NCBI GenBank assembly: GCA_021828195.1
Contig: JAKASQ010000001.1
Coordinates: 419,202 to 483,201 of the forward strand
Source of the DNA: Thermoplasmata archaeon
GTDB taxonomy: Archaea; Thermoplasmatota; Thermoplasmata; Lutacidiplasmatales; UBA184
Reading direction: 5' to 3'
DNA: 64,000 nt
Part shown: piece after piece, positions 46,261 through 56,345 of the stretch
Layout of the letters: each line of letters opens with the position of its first letter
Numbering within the stretch: position 1 is the first letter of the stretch
Translations under genes and position numbers: made by a program
The notes under the pieces: generated by a model
The model's database searches: none
Told to the model about the DNA's origin: nothing
Seen by the model: the letters and a program-made list of their open reading frames with translations, nothing else

Positions 46261-46830
46261 TCACCCCGCGAGCTCGTCATCGTCCAGCGGGTCGAGCGCT
46301 TCCGCGGCCACGTCGTTGCGTCGCAGGCGAGCGAGGAGGTGGAAGACGGTGGAGTGCTCGCTGCCGCGCAGGAGCAACTCGACCGCGCGCGTCGCGCGCT
46401 CCATCTGAGCTTCCTCGCCGATGAGGGAGACGGTCGCTCCGTAGACGCTCACCGAGCAGCCCGAGAGCTCCTCGATCCGGGCGCGCGCGCGGCCGTCCGT
46501 GCCGATCAGGCGCGAGCGGATGCGACGGAGCGCCCCCTTCGCACGCTTCCCGGTCTCGAACTTGATGTCCAGGATGGTGAGGACCGTCCCTTCTTTGGTG
46601 AGGCGGAGCGCGCGCGGAGGAGAGAATCCCCGTCCGATCGCCAGCACCACGTCCCGTCCCATCATCGCGTGCTCGGGCTCGGTGTCGGCGGAGGTGATCC
46701 GGACCTGCCCCTCCTCCTCGATCGTGATGCTCGCCCCGGTCCGACGGGCGATCTCGCGCTTGGTCTGGCCCCCGGGGCCGATAAGGACCCCGATCCGGTC
46801 GTCGGGAATGCGGGCGTAGAGCGTCGGCAT
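46261..46830 (-). CDS. KH-domain rRNA-processing protein (Pno1/Dim2-like)
   Basis: RIGVLIGPGGQTKREIARRTGASITIEEEGQVRI, RLIGTDGRARARIEELSGCSVSVYGATVSLIG. Confidence 0.9.
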   Translation of the reverse strand: MPTLYARIPDDRIGVLIGPGGQTKREIARRTGASITIEEEGQVRITSADTEPEHAMMGRDVVLAIGRGFSPPRALRLTKEGTVLTILDIKFETGKRAKGALRRIRSRLIGTDGRARARIEELSGCSVSVYGATVSLIGEEAQMERATRAVELLLRGSEHSTVFHLLARLRRNDVAAEALDPLDDDELAG

Positions 46831-46831
46831 G

Positions 46832-47611
46832 TTACGAGCGTTTCCCCACGTGGTCGGCCCCGATCGCGCGGAGGAACTCCTCCTTCGTGACCTGGAAATC
46901 AAGCCCCTGGAAGAACTTCACGAAGTGGGCGATGTCGCGATCAAGGAGGCGGCGCGCCTCGGGATGGTCCGCCGGGATGGCCTGGGCCACATCGATGAGG
47001 ACGCACTTGCCCTCCCAGTAGAGGACGTTCCACGGGGAGAGGTCGCCGTGCACCAGCCGCCCGGGCCGGATCATCAGGCTGAGCTGAGCCACCAGGTCCT
47101 CGTACAGGGCCGCGGGATCGTCGATCGTGGCGTCCCGCAATCGAGGGGCCGCGCCTCCGTCGGTCCCGATGAACTCCATCACGAGCACGTTGCGAAAGTG
47201 GACGTACGGCTTGGGCACCCGCACCCCCGCGGCGGTGAGCTGGCCGAGGATGGTATGCTCCCGACGGGTCCAGGCGCTGATCAATCCAGCAAAGTTCCCG
47301 ACGCTGGTCTCCCGCCCGAGCTGTTCGAGGGTGTAGGGAGGCAGGTGCCGGAACGTCGTGTTGCCGATGCGGTAAACCTTCACGGCGCGGTATTCACTAC
47401 CCTTCGTCGCCCGGAAGATGCCGCCCTCCTTGCCCGTGGAGATCGGGTAGTCCACAGTGTCGAACGCTCCGCGGTGCATGAGCCGGGAGACCGCAAGGAG
47501 CGTGGCGTGGTCGAAGAACTCGTCCAAGACCTTGCGGGCCTGCGACTCCTTGCGCCGGCCTTCGAAACGCTCTTTGCGGCGAGGGAAGGCCATCTCCTCA
47601 GGGTTGCTCAT
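46832..47611 (-). CDS. rio1: RIO1-type serine protein kinase
   Basis: ISTGKEGGIFRATKGSEYRAVKVYRIG, LVMEFIGTDGGAAPRL, GRLVHGDLSPWNVLYWEGKCVLIDVAQAI. Confidence 0.95.
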   Translation of the reverse strand: MSNPEEMAFPRRKERFEGRRKESQARKVLDEFFDHATLLAVSRLMHRGAFDTVDYPISTGKEGGIFRATKGSEYRAVKVYRIGNTTFRHLPPYTLEQLGRETSVGNFAGLISAWTRREHTILGQLTAAGVRVPKPYVHFRNVLVMEFIGTDGGAAPRLRDATIDDPAALYEDLVAQLSLMIRPGRLVHGDLSPWNVLYWEGKCVLIDVAQAIPADHPEARRLLDRDIAHFVKFFQGLDFQVTKEEFLRAIGADHVGKRS

Positions 47612-47750
47612 GGTGCGCGGCCGCCACCGCGCGAGGCCTGATAGGTTGTCGGGAGTTCCTGGAGGGTGCCTCCGGCGAGCCGCTCGCCCCCCAGTAGGTG
47701 GCTCCGCCGTAACCACCGCTATATCAGGGATGGGCGACGTTGTCCACGAG

Positions 47751-48329
47751 ATGTCGATCCTGCCCCTCGCCCCGGGGGCACCCCGGGTCGGGTCACCGGC
47801 CGTGGGCCCCGAACCGTCGGCATTCTCGCACGAGCCCCGGCCGTTCACCCTCGCCGTCACGCTCGACCGCCCCGCCGACTTCGACGCCGTCTTCCGGGTC
47901 GTGCGGGGAGCCGTCCACTACGTGCTCGGGCAGGAGCGCCCGGGCCTCGGCCTCGCGCTATCGAACCTCCCGCCCGCGGTCGGCGCGTACTGGCAGGTCG
48001 CCGGGAACGTGATCGTGGTGAACGAGGGGCTCGTTCGGGCGATGCGGGAGCGCGCGACCTCGACTCGGGAGTTCAACTCCTTCGTCTACGTGATCCTCGC
48101 CCACGAATACCTGCACTCGATCGGCTACATCGACGAACGCTCGGTCCGGCAGGTGACGGCGCGGGTGACGCGCACCGCCTTCGGACCGGATCACTCGGCC
48201 ACCCACATGGCGGAAGGGGACCTCTGGCAAATGTACCCCTTCCTTTCGTACGCCGCCGGAGGGGACGGGAGCCGGATCCGCATCGTTCCCCGCTTCGATC
48301 TCGCGAGCACCCAGACCTACATCCGCTAG
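47751..48329 (+). CDS. Putative zinc metalloprotease-like protein (HExxH)
   Basis: VILAHEYLHSIGYIDERSVRQVT; start chosen from TATA spacing, alternative ATG at 47730. Confidence 0.65.
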   Translation: MSILPLAPGAPRVGSPAVGPEPSAFSHEPRPFTLAVTLDRPADFDAVFRVVRGAVHYVLGQERPGLGLALSNLPPAVGAYWQVAGNVIVVNEGLVRAMRERATSTREFNSFVYVILAHEYLHSIGYIDERSVRQVTARVTRTAFGPDHSATHMAEGDLWQMYPFLSYAAGGDGSRIRIVPRFDLASTQTYIR

Positions 48330-48410
48330 CGACGCGGGGCGTGCCGGGGCCCGGGACCGTCGGTCAATCCTTATGGGCAGCCGACGGTTCGATGTCGCGG
48401 AGCCGCATCC

Positions 48411-48890
48411 GTGGTGGGCGACACGATAGGGATCATCCTCCTGGTCGCGGGGATCATCCTGCTCGCGGCGGAACTGATCCACCCCGGAGCGCTGCTGCTG
48501 ATCCCGGCATCGGTCCTCTTGATGGCGGGGTTCCTGTGGATCTTCCTTCCGAACGCCCTTCTCGACAGCGACTTCGGCATCATCCTGATCATCGTGGCGG
48601 CCGTCGCGGGGGCCCTGCTCGAGATACCCTATTACAGGTGGGTGGCGCCCGTTCATGCTCCCATGTCGACCACGGTCGGAACATTGGTCGGTCAGGAAGG
48701 CGTGATCATCGCCCCGGTGCTCCCGGACACTCTCCGCGGCAAGGTCCGCATCGGTTCGGAGGTCTGGTCCGCCCGTGCCGACGTGGCCATCGCTCCGGGG
48801 ACTCACGTCCGGGTGGTCGGAGGCTCGGGCGTATCGGTGTCGGTGGAAGTCATCGCGTCGGGCTCGGAACCGCCGGGAGTACCCCCATGA
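48411..48890 (+). CDS. NfeD-like membrane protein
   Basis: Multiple TM segments followed by an OB-fold-like region TVGTLVGQEGVIIAPVLPDTLRGKVRIGSEVWSARAD; adjacent to an SPFH gene. Confidence 0.85.
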   Translation: MVGDTIGIILLVAGIILLAAELIHPGALLLIPASVLLMAGFLWIFLPNALLDSDFGIILIIVAAVAGALLEIPYYRWVAPVHAPMSTTVGTLVGQEGVIIAPVLPDTLRGKVRIGSEVWSARADVAIAPGTHVRVVGGSGVSVSVEVIASGSEPPGVPP

Positions 48891-48954
48891 CCGGTATCGA
48901 AACCGTTAGCTTCGCCCGTTCGCTGCGCCGATGGCGCATGGAGGGTTGATTTCG

Positions 48955-50136
48955 ATGGACTACACGGGCCTGATCGCCGGGGTCGTCATCGCGCTGTTCG
49001 CACTCCTCGTCCTTCTGGCCCGGATGATCTACACGATCCAGCCGTACCAGCAAGGGATCGTCACGCTGCTCGGATCCTACAAGCGCATTATCAACCCCGG
49101 GTTCAACATCGTGAGCCCGCTCGCCACCGTTCTCAAGATCGACCTGCGAACGCAGGTCCTCGAGGTCCCCCGTCAGGAAGTGATCACCAAGGACAACTCG
49201 CCCACGAATGTCGACGCGATCATCTACATCAAGGTCGTCGACTCGCCGAAGGCGATCTTCCAGGTACAGAACTACCACCTTGCTACCGTCGCGCTCGCGC
49301 AGACCACGCTCCGGTCCGTGATCGGCGACATGGAACTCGATGAAATCCTGTACAACCGCGAGCGGATCAACACCCGGCTTCGCGACATCCTCGACGAGGC
49401 GACGGACCGCTGGGGCGTCCGGGTCGAGGCGGTCGAGATCAAGGAAGTCGATCCGGTCGGCCCCGTCAAGACGGCGATGGAGGAACAGACCTCCGCCGAA
49501 CGCCAGCGACGCGCGGCCGTTCTGCGCGCGGACGGAGAGAAGCGCTCGGCGATCCTGGTCTCCGAGGGTCAGAAGCGCTCCCGCATCCTGCAAGCGGAAG
49601 GCGTGCGGCAGTCCGCCATCCTCGAGGCCGAGGGCCAGCGGGTGGCTACGATCCTTCAGGCGCAGGGAGAGGCCCAACGCTTGCGCATCCTCGCTCTCGG
49701 TGCGACCGCGCTCGATGCGAAGGCCCTCACGGTGCTCTCGCTCGACACCGTACAGCGGGTGGGCGATGGCCAGGCCACCAAGATCCTCTTCCCCTTCGAG
49801 TTCACGCGCCTGATGGAGGGCGCCTCGGAGTACCTCGGCGCCGGGCGGCAAACGCCCGACCGCCCGCTCAACTCGATGGAGGACCTCGAGAAGCACATCG
49901 GAACGATGGACAGTATCCTCGGGCCGATCCCGCGTCAGGAAGAGCTCCTGACCGAGATCCAATCGATCGAGGACGAGATCAAGGCGGAGTCGGCCGAGTC
50001 GACCCGGATGGTGGCTCCCTTCGGCCACAGCGCGAAGACCCCGACGCCGGATCTGCCGGGCGCCGACGACATCGCACCGGCACCGCCCCCGACCCCTCCC
50101 AAGAAGGCTTCCCCGACGTCGACCGAGCGACCGTAG
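48955..50136 (+). CDS. SPFH/Band 7 (stomatin-like) protein
   Basis: YTIQPYQQGIVTLLGSYKRIINPGFNIVSPLA..TKDNSPTNVDAIIYIKVVD..TLRSVIGDMELDEIL..R. Confidence 0.94.
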   Translation: MDYTGLIAGVVIALFALLVLLARMIYTIQPYQQGIVTLLGSYKRIINPGFNIVSPLATVLKIDLRTQVLEVPRQEVITKDNSPTNVDAIIYIKVVDSPKAIFQVQNYHLATVALAQTTLRSVIGDMELDEILYNRERINTRLRDILDEATDRWGVRVEAVEIKEVDPVGPVKTAMEEQTSAERQRRAAVLRADGEKRSAILVSEGQKRSRILQAEGVRQSAILEAEGQRVATILQAQGEAQRLRILALGATALDAKALTVLSLDTVQRVGDGQATKILFPFEFTRLMEGASEYLGAGRQTPDRPLNSMEDLEKHIGTMDSILGPIPRQEELLTEIQSIEDEIKAESAESTRMVAPFGHSAKTPTPDLPGADDIAPAPPPTPPKKASPTSTERP

Positions 50137-50201
50137 GACGTTCGGCCCGTCGTTCCCGATGGGCCTATATGGGCCGGAGCCCCGAAGGGACCGGGACGAG
50201 T

Positions 50202-50990
50202 ATGGAGCCGATCCGAGCCGGGCGCGACGGGGCCGTCTTCACGATCACGATCAACCGGCCCGAGCGACGCAACGCGCTCGATGTCGTGTCGATGACCTCG
50301 CTACGCGAAGCGCTCCAGCGCGCGAGCCTCGACACCGCCGCCCGGGTCGTGGTGCTCACCGGGGCCGGTGACTCGTTCAGCGCGGGCGGGGACGTGTCCG
50401 TCATGGAGGAAGCGCGGACCGCGGGAACGCTCCCGAAGCTGTTCCACGAGCTCACGGCCGAGATGGAGCACGCGATCCGCGAGATCGTCAGCATGCCGAA
50501 GCCGGTGCTCGCGTCCCTGCCGGGCGTGGCGGCCGGCGGTGGCCTATCCCTCGCGCTCGCGGCCGATTGGCGCATCGCGAGCGACTCCGCCGTCCTCGTG
50601 CCGGCATTCTCCCAGCTCGGGGCGGTTCCGGACGGCGGACTGACCTACTTCCTTCCCCACTACCTCGGGATCGGGCTCGCTCAACAGATGTTGTTCTCGA
50701 ACGCACGCATCCCGGCCGCGCGGGCGCTCGAGCTCGGCCTTGTCCACGAAGTGCTCGCGTCCGGGGCCCTGGAGCCGCGTCGCATCGAACGGGCGGACGA
50801 ACTCGCCCGCGGGCCGACGTTCGCCTACGGATGGACCAAGCGGCTTCTTCATTCGGCATTCACCGAACGCATCGAGGGGCAGATGGCGCTCGAGCGTCGG
50901 GGCGCGGTCGAGGCGGCCCGCGGGCCGGAGCTCGCCGAGGGGATTCGCGCGTTCCGCGAGAAGCGCCCGCCGAAGTTCCCGTCGCAGTAG
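50202..50990 (+). CDS. Enoyl-CoA hydratase/isomerase family protein
   Basis: TINRPERRNALDVVSM, GAGDSFSAGGDVSVMEE, LPGVAAGGGLSLALAADWRIASDSAVLVPAFSQLG. Confidence 0.92.
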   Translation: MEPIRAGRDGAVFTITINRPERRNALDVVSMTSLREALQRASLDTAARVVVLTGAGDSFSAGGDVSVMEEARTAGTLPKLFHELTAEMEHAIREIVSMPKPVLASLPGVAAGGGLSLALAADWRIASDSAVLVPAFSQLGAVPDGGLTYFLPHYLGIGLAQQMLFSNARIPAARALELGLVHEVLASGALEPRRIERADELARGPTFAYGWTKRLLHSAFTERIEGQMALERRGAVEAARGPELAEGIRAFREKRPPKFPSQ

Positions 50991-51011
50991 CGTTCGCGGG
51001 ACCGCTATACC

Positions 51012-51629
51012 TCAAGCGGGAGTCGGCCAGGGGCGGGCCAGTTTCTCTTCCAGGCTCCGGCGCACGGCCGGCCACTCGGACTCGAGAATGCTGTAAAGTA
51101 CGGAAGAGCGCCAGACGCCGTTCGGCAGGGGCACGTCCTCGCGCATCTGGCCCTCCCGGACCGCTCCCAGCCGCTCGATGGCCCGCCGCGAGCGCACGTT
51201 CCGCGCATCGGTCTGGAGTTGGACCCGGTGGACGTGCTCGACGTCGAAGGCATGGTGGAGGAGGAGGTACTTCGCCTCGGTGTTCAGAGGGGTCCGCCAG
51301 TAGGCCGGATCGTACCAGGTCCCACCGATCTCTACGCCACGACTTTCCCGATCGATTCGTAGGAACCGGGTCATCCCGACCGGCTCGTGGCCGGGCAATC
51401 GCCGTACTGTGAAGCAGAGATCGGTACCCGCTTGTTGGCGCTCGAGCAGCACTCCAATCTGAGCGGTCATCGCGGGAAGCGTGGCCGCGGGGCCGGATCG
51501 GATGTACGTCCAAACCTTCGGATCTCGACCGGCTTCCGAGAGCGCCGGGGCGTGCTCGGTCTGGAGCGGGACCAGCTCCAAGCGGTTCCCGACCAGCGCG
51601 AGCGGTGGCCGGAACTCCGGTTCACGCAT
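51012..51629 (-). CDS. GNAT acetyltransferase (RimJ/RimL-like)
   Basis: GVEIGGTWYDPAYWRTPLNTEAKYLLLHHAFDVEHVHRVQLQTDARNVRSRRAIERLGAVREGQMRED. Confidence 0.92.
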   Translation of the reverse strand: MREPEFRPPLALVGNRLELVPLQTEHAPALSEAGRDPKVWTYIRSGPAATLPAMTAQIGVLLERQQAGTDLCFTVRRLPGHEPVGMTRFLRIDRESRGVEIGGTWYDPAYWRTPLNTEAKYLLLHHAFDVEHVHRVQLQTDARNVRSRRAIERLGAVREGQMREDVPLPNGVWRSSVLYSILESEWPAVRRSLEEKLARPWPTPA

Positions 51630-51783
51630 ACGAACGCCGTCAGGATGCCCGGAAGATAACGGGGTCCGGTCCCCGTCGGCTCCGCGGCGGGAAATCGGCC
51701 CGTTCGCCGGAACCCGGGTCAGGCCTTAAATAACGAAATGGGGTCCAACGGAACAGAGGCCGACCGGAAGGAGGGCAGCACGG

Positions 51784-52149
51784 ATGGACGCAGGACTGGA
51801 CACTTTCCTCGTCTTCGCTGGCATCGCGGCCGCCTTCGGCATCGGCTCGATCTTCGCGAACCGGACGCTCGGAGCGAAGCGACGGCGCTCCTACCTTCAG
51901 CTCACGACGTATGAATGCGGCGAGGAGGCCGAGGGTGAGGCGCAGATCGACTTCCCCACCCAGCACTACGCGTTCGCGATCGTGTTCGTCGCGGTCGACG
52001 TGATCGGGTTCATTCTCGCGCTGTGGGCGCTGACGTTCCGAGGTGTCAACTCCTCCTGGTACCCCGTCTTCATCGCCTTCGGGTTCGCGACCCTGGCGAT
52101 CATCGGCATCTACTACGCGCTCAGCGGCGAGCGCCGGTGGGTCGTATGA
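51784..52149 (+). CDS. nuoA: NADH-quinone oxidoreductase/Fpo-like subunit A
   Basis: [44 protein letters not shown]-like GGAGG upstream. Confidence 0.92.
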   Translation: MDAGLDTFLVFAGIAAAFGIGSIFANRTLGAKRRRSYLQLTTYECGEEAEGEAQIDFPTQHYAFAIVFVAVDVIGFILALWALTFRGVNSSWYPVFIAFGFATLAIIGIYYALSGERRWVV

Positions 52150-52757
52150 GCGCGGCTCCCGAGAATCTTCCTCGGCCGCTGACTCCCGGTATGCCGCCCC
52201 CGGTCCTTCCGATGGCCGACGCGGCCCCCGCCATTCCCTTCCTCGAGATCGAAGCCCTCCGCGCCCAGCAGTTCATCCCCGCCGCGAAGGAGGCTCTCGG
52301 GGCCATGATCGCGGAGCAAGGCCGGGACCGGCTAACCCGGCCCGTCTTCAACTGGGCCGGACGGAACTCGCTCTTCCCGCTCCACTGGGGCCTCGCCTGC
52401 TGCGCGATCGAGTTCGCTGCGGCGTTCGGCGCCCGCTGGGATGCCGAGCGCTTCGGGGTCGTGCCGCGATCGTCTCCGCGCCAGTGCGACCTCATGATCG
52501 TCAACGGGACCGTGACGTGGAAGGTGGCGCACAAGCTCGTCACGCTCTACGAGCAGATGCCCGAGCCGAAGTGGGTCATCGCGATGGGCAACTGCGCCAC
52601 CGGCGGTGGCCCGTTCCGGACGGCGTACTCGGTCGTGCCCGGCGTCGACAAGCTCGTCCCCGTGGACCTCTACATCGCCGGGTGCCCGCCGCGTCCGGAG
52701 GCGATGCTCGATGGGATCTTGAAGCTCGAACAGCTCATTCGGGAGCGAAAGGAGTAG
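52146..52757 (+). CDS. nuoB: NADH-quinone oxidoreductase/Fpo-like subunit B
   Basis: [72 protein letters not shown]. Confidence 0.96.
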   Translation: MSAAPENLPRPLTPGMPPPVLPMADAAPAIPFLEIEALRAQQFIPAAKEALGAMIAEQGRDRLTRPVFNWAGRNSLFPLHWGLACCAIEFAAAFGARWDAERFGVVPRSSPRQCDLMIVNGTVTWKVAHKLVTLYEQMPEPKWVIAMGNCATGGGPFRTAYSVVPGVDKLVPVDLYIAGCPPRPEAMLDGILKLEQLIRERKE

Positions 52758-52793
52758 TCCCGCTCGGGACGCCTCGAGCACCGTAGGGGAGGT

Positions 52794-53270
52794 ATGGCAG
52801 CGGAGGAGTGGGCTCAGGAACTCGCTCGACACCTCGGCGACCGGATGATCTCGCTCACCCCGTTCGCCCGGACGCTCGGCCGAGTGAAGTTCCGCCCCGA
52901 GGCGGCGCGGGAGATCTTCCGCGCGGTGCACGACGACCTCGGCTTCGACCATCTGTCGATGGTCGGCGGCATCGATTGGGTGGACCGCCGCGAGGTCATC
53001 TACACGCTCTGGTCCGATCGTCGCGTGGCCTATCTGTTCTTGTCGGCCGACCTCGTCGGGGAAGCCCCGCACATCGAAACCGCGAGCGCGGTGTGGCCCG
53101 GTGCGAACTGGCACGAACGAGAGACCTGGGAGCTCGTCGGGATCCAGTTCGACCACCACCCGGACCTGCGCCACCTCTTGATGCCGGACGGGTACGCGTT
53201 CAACCCGCTGCTCCGCTCCTTCAAGCTCCACGAGCCGGAGGAGCTGGAGGTGAAGACGCGCCATGTCTGA
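52794..53270 (+). CDS. nuoC: NADH-quinone oxidoreductase/Fpo-like subunit C
   Basis: DHLSMVGGIDW, IETASAVWPGANWHERETWELVGIQFDHHPDLRHLLMPDGY. Confidence 0.94.
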   Translation: MAAEEWAQELARHLGDRMISLTPFARTLGRVKFRPEAAREIFRAVHDDLGFDHLSMVGGIDWVDRREVIYTLWSDRRVAYLFLSADLVGEAPHIETASAVWPGANWHERETWELVGIQFDHHPDLRHLLMPDGYAFNPLLRSFKLHEPEELEVKTRHV

Positions 53271-54408
53271 GATGTGGATCAACATGGGGCCCCAGCACCC
53301 CATGACGCACGGCCTGTGGAATCTCCGCGTGAAGATCGACGGGGAGCAGGTCCTGGACGTCGATCCCGAGATGGGATACCTGCATCGAGGAATCGAGAAG
53401 ATCAGCGAGGATCGTCATTACAACGAAGTGATCACCCTGATGGATCGTTGCTGCTACGTCGCCGGACTGTCCTGGGAGCACCTGTACGTGCTCGCGGCGG
53501 AGCAGGCGCTCCACGTCCAGCCGCCCGAGCGGGCCGAGTACATCCGCGTGATGAGCGACGAGTTCCAGCGGATCGGTTCCCACGTGATGTGGTACGCCGC
53601 CTTTGTCCAGGACATCGGGCTGATGACGCCGTTCCTCTATGGGATGCGCGACCGCGATCTCGTCCTCGACCTCTTCCAGAGCTACACGGGCGCCCGGATG
53701 ACGTACGAATACATGCGGGTCGGCGGGGTTCGCAACGATCTGCCTCCGGGGTTCATCGGTGAGGCCCGCAAGGTCTGCGACTGGCTCATCGACCGCTTCG
53801 TCGAATACGACCAGCTCTGCCTCAACTCCGACATCTTCCACAAGCGTTGCGACGGCCTCGGCGTGATGAACGCGCGAGCCTGCATCGATCACGGGATCAC
53901 CGGTCCGATGCTCCGAAGCGCGGGCGTCCGCCGCGACCTGCGGAAGGACCGGCCCTACTCGGCGTACGACCGGCTCGAGTTCGATGTCGCCCACGCGGAG
54001 GCGGGAGACGTGACGGCGCGCTACCTCGTACGGATGGAGGAGATGCGCCAGTCGATCCGAATCATCCGCCAGACGCTCGACTGGCTCGAGCACCACCCGG
54101 GGCCGGTGCTGGCCCAGGAGCTCCCCCGCTGGCTCGGAGCGCCGTACGCTCCCGTCGGTCGAGAAGGCTACCTGCTCAAGCGCAACTACCCGAAGGGGCT
54201 CGGCTTCTCCGCGATCGAGGAACCGCACGGCGAGGCGCTCGCCTACGTGGTGAACGAAGGATCCGAGCATCCCTATCGCGTGAAGTTCCGCTCGCCCGTG
54301 TTCGCCAACGTCAGCGCGGCCCGGCAGTACCTGGTCGGCTACCGGATCGCCGACATCCCCCCCATCATGGGCAGCGTCGACGTCTGCGTCGGGGAAGTCG
54401 ACCGGTAG
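53263..54408 (+). CDS. nuoD: NADH-quinone oxidoreductase/Fpo-like subunit D
   Basis: MGPQHPMTHGLWNLRVKIDGEQVLDVDPEMGYLHRGIEKISEDRHYNEVITLMDR. Confidence 0.96.
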   Translation: MSEMWINMGPQHPMTHGLWNLRVKIDGEQVLDVDPEMGYLHRGIEKISEDRHYNEVITLMDRCCYVAGLSWEHLYVLAAEQALHVQPPERAEYIRVMSDEFQRIGSHVMWYAAFVQDIGLMTPFLYGMRDRDLVLDLFQSYTGARMTYEYMRVGGVRNDLPPGFIGEARKVCDWLIDRFVEYDQLCLNSDIFHKRCDGLGVMNARACIDHGITGPMLRSAGVRRDLRKDRPYSAYDRLEFDVAHAEAGDVTARYLVRMEEMRQSIRIIRQTLDWLEHHPGPVLAQELPRWLGAPYAPVGREGYLLKRNYPKGLGFSAIEEPHGEALAYVVNEGSEHPYRVKFRSPVFANVSAARQYLVGYRIADIPPIMGSVDVCVGEVDR

Positions 54409-54423
54409 GAGGGCGCACGATCA

Positions 54424-55551
54424 ATGACCACTTCGCTGCTCTCCGTCTCCATCGCGCTCTCGTCGGTCCTGCTCAGCGGAGTGGGATCGATCTTTCCGGC
54501 GCCGATCCAGGGTGGGCTGACGAACGGGAACACGATCGATGCGCTGGGGATCCTGATCTTCGGGGTCATCCTGCTCGCCGCGAGCATGCTCAACACGATC
54601 TTCCTGATCTGGTGGGAGCGCAAGCTCCTCGGGCGGTTCATGGATCGGCGCGGCGCGATGCACGTCGGCTACGCCGGGCTCCTGCAGAACTTTGCGGATG
54701 GGTTCAAACTGTTCCGCAAGGACACCGTACGCCCCCGGGACGCGGATTCGATGGGATTCTTCGTCGGCCCGACCGCGTACCTCGTCACGAGCCTCGTCAT
54801 CTTCGCCATCCTCCCCATCTCCACGGGATGGAACTCCGGGAATCTTCCCCTGAGCCTCCTGCTCGCGATCACGATCTTCTCCTTCGCGCCGCTCTTCATC
54901 TTCATCAGCGCCTGGTCGAGCAACAACAAGTACTCGCTGATCGGCGGGATGCGCTCCGCCGCGCAGATGATCGCCTACGAGGTCCCGATCCTCCTCGCGA
55001 TCGTCGCGGTCGTCATCGTTTCCGGCACCTTCAGCCTCGACACGATCGTCACCGAACAGCAGAACTACTGGTACTGGGGACCGCTCTTCCTCGCGATGGT
55101 CGTCTTCGTCGCCGGAATGCTCGCCGAGATGGAACGGATCCCGTTCGATCTCCCCGAGGCCGAGGCGGAGCTGGTCGAGGGCTGGAACACCGAGTACGGC
55201 GGGATGATGTTCGCGTACTTCATGCTCACCGACTACGTTCGGGTCCTTCTCGGATGCTTCCTCATCGTCCTACTCTTCCTCGGCGGCTGGACGATGCCGA
55301 GCTGGGTGCCGAGCGCCTGGACGAGCTTCCCGCTCGCGGGCATCTTCTGGTTCATGCTCAAGGCGTATGCGGTGTTCACCGTCTTTGTTTGGATCCGGGC
55401 CTCGTTGCCTCGCGTGCGCACCGACCAGCTCCTCCGGGTGGGCTGGAACCGCATGATCCCGCTCAGCCTCGTTTCGATCGTGCTCGCGGCGGGACTCGTC
55501 CTCGCCAAGTGCCTCCCGGTCTTCGGTTGCCTCCCGAACCTGGGGGGATGA
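54424..55551 (+). CDS. nuoH: NADH-quinone oxidoreductase/Fpo-like subunit H
   Basis: WWERKLLGRFMDRRGAMHVGYAGLLQNFADGFKLFRKDTVRP, EMERIPFDLPEAEAELVEGWNTEYGGMMF. Confidence 0.96.
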   Translation: MTTSLLSVSIALSSVLLSGVGSIFPAPIQGGLTNGNTIDALGILIFGVILLAASMLNTIFLIWWERKLLGRFMDRRGAMHVGYAGLLQNFADGFKLFRKDTVRPRDADSMGFFVGPTAYLVTSLVIFAILPISTGWNSGNLPLSLLLAITIFSFAPLFIFISAWSSNNKYSLIGGMRSAAQMIAYEVPILLAIVAVVIVSGTFSLDTIVTEQQNYWYWGPLFLAMVVFVAGMLAEMERIPFDLPEAEAELVEGWNTEYGGMMFAYFMLTDYVRVLLGCFLIVLLFLGGWTMPSWVPSAWTSFPLAGIFWFMLKAYAVFTVFVWIRASLPRVRTDQLLRVGWNRMIPLSLVSIVLAAGLVLAKCLPVFGCLPNLGG

Positions 55552-56345
55552 GCAGGGAACGATCCATGGCGGGTGCACAGGTCGAGGAGAAGACGAAGCC
55601 GAGCCGGTCGATCCTCTGGGTCGCCCGGCCGATGCTCACGGCGGCCCGTCAGTTCGGCCGCAGCCTCCTCCGGCCGAGCACGATTGTTTACCCGTTCGAG
55701 CGCCTCGAGGACCCGAAGTTCCGCGACCGCGTCGGGATCGGCTCCGGCCGGCCCATCGGGGTCGGGCACATCTGGGACAACTACCGAGGCGTGCACGCGC
55801 TGAACATCGCCACGTGCATCAGCTGCAACCTGTGCGCGTTCAGCTGCCCGGATCTGTGCATCGACATGGTCACAGTCCCCGGCGGAGACCCGAAGCACCC
55901 GAAGAAGAGCCCCCAGATCGACTACGGGAAGTGCAGCTACTGCGGCTTCTGCTCGGACGCCTGCCCCGAGGGCTGCCTCACGATGACCACGCGCTACGAG
56001 CTGTCGGTCACCAAGCGCGCAGAGATGGTCTACTCCCCTCAGAAGCTCCAGGAGGTCTTCGAACGAAAGCTTCCGATGAACCCGGTTCGTGTCGAGCGGC
56101 CGGCGAACGAGGACGCGATCCTGCTCGAACCGCTGCTGTGCATCGGATGCAACGCGTGCGCCCGGGACTGCCCCACCAATTGCATCACCATGCTCGATAT
56201 CCCCAAGGTCGAGCCGAAGCCGGGGGAGAAGGTCGCGAAGCGGATCTGGAAGGAGCCCGTCGTTAACGATTCCGACTGCGTGCGCTGCGGCACCTGCATC
56301 AGCGTCTGCCCGAAGGAATGCCTGTTCTGGGGGATTCGCACGTGA
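55548..56345 (+). CDS. nuoI: NuoI-like iron-sulfur subunit with four 4Fe-4S motifs
   Basis: CISCNLCAFSCP, CSYCGFCSDACP, CIGCNACARDCP, CVRCGTCISVCP. Confidence 0.93.
   Translation: MSRERSMAGAQVEEKTKPSRSILWVARPMLTAARQFGRSLLRPSTIVYPFERLEDPKFRDRVGIGSGRPIGVGHIWDNYRGVHALNIATCISCNLCAFSCPDLCIDMVTVPGGDPKHPKKSPQIDYGKCSYCGFCSDACPEGCLTMTTRYELSVTKRAEMVYSPQKLQEVFERKLPMNPVRVERPANEDAILLEPLLCIGCNACARDCPTNCITMLDIPKVEPKPGEKVAKRIWKEPVVNDSDCVRCGTCISVCPKECLFWGIRT

Noticed and set aside
45274-46890. 538-aa plus-strand ORF opposite priS and the KH gene
   Set aside because: Shadow ORF; both minus-strand genes carry clear motifs.
53847-55547. N-terminal two thirds of ORF 53847..56345 (832 aa)
   Set aside because: Out-of-frame reading through nuoD and nuoH; only the part from 55548 (NuoI) is real.
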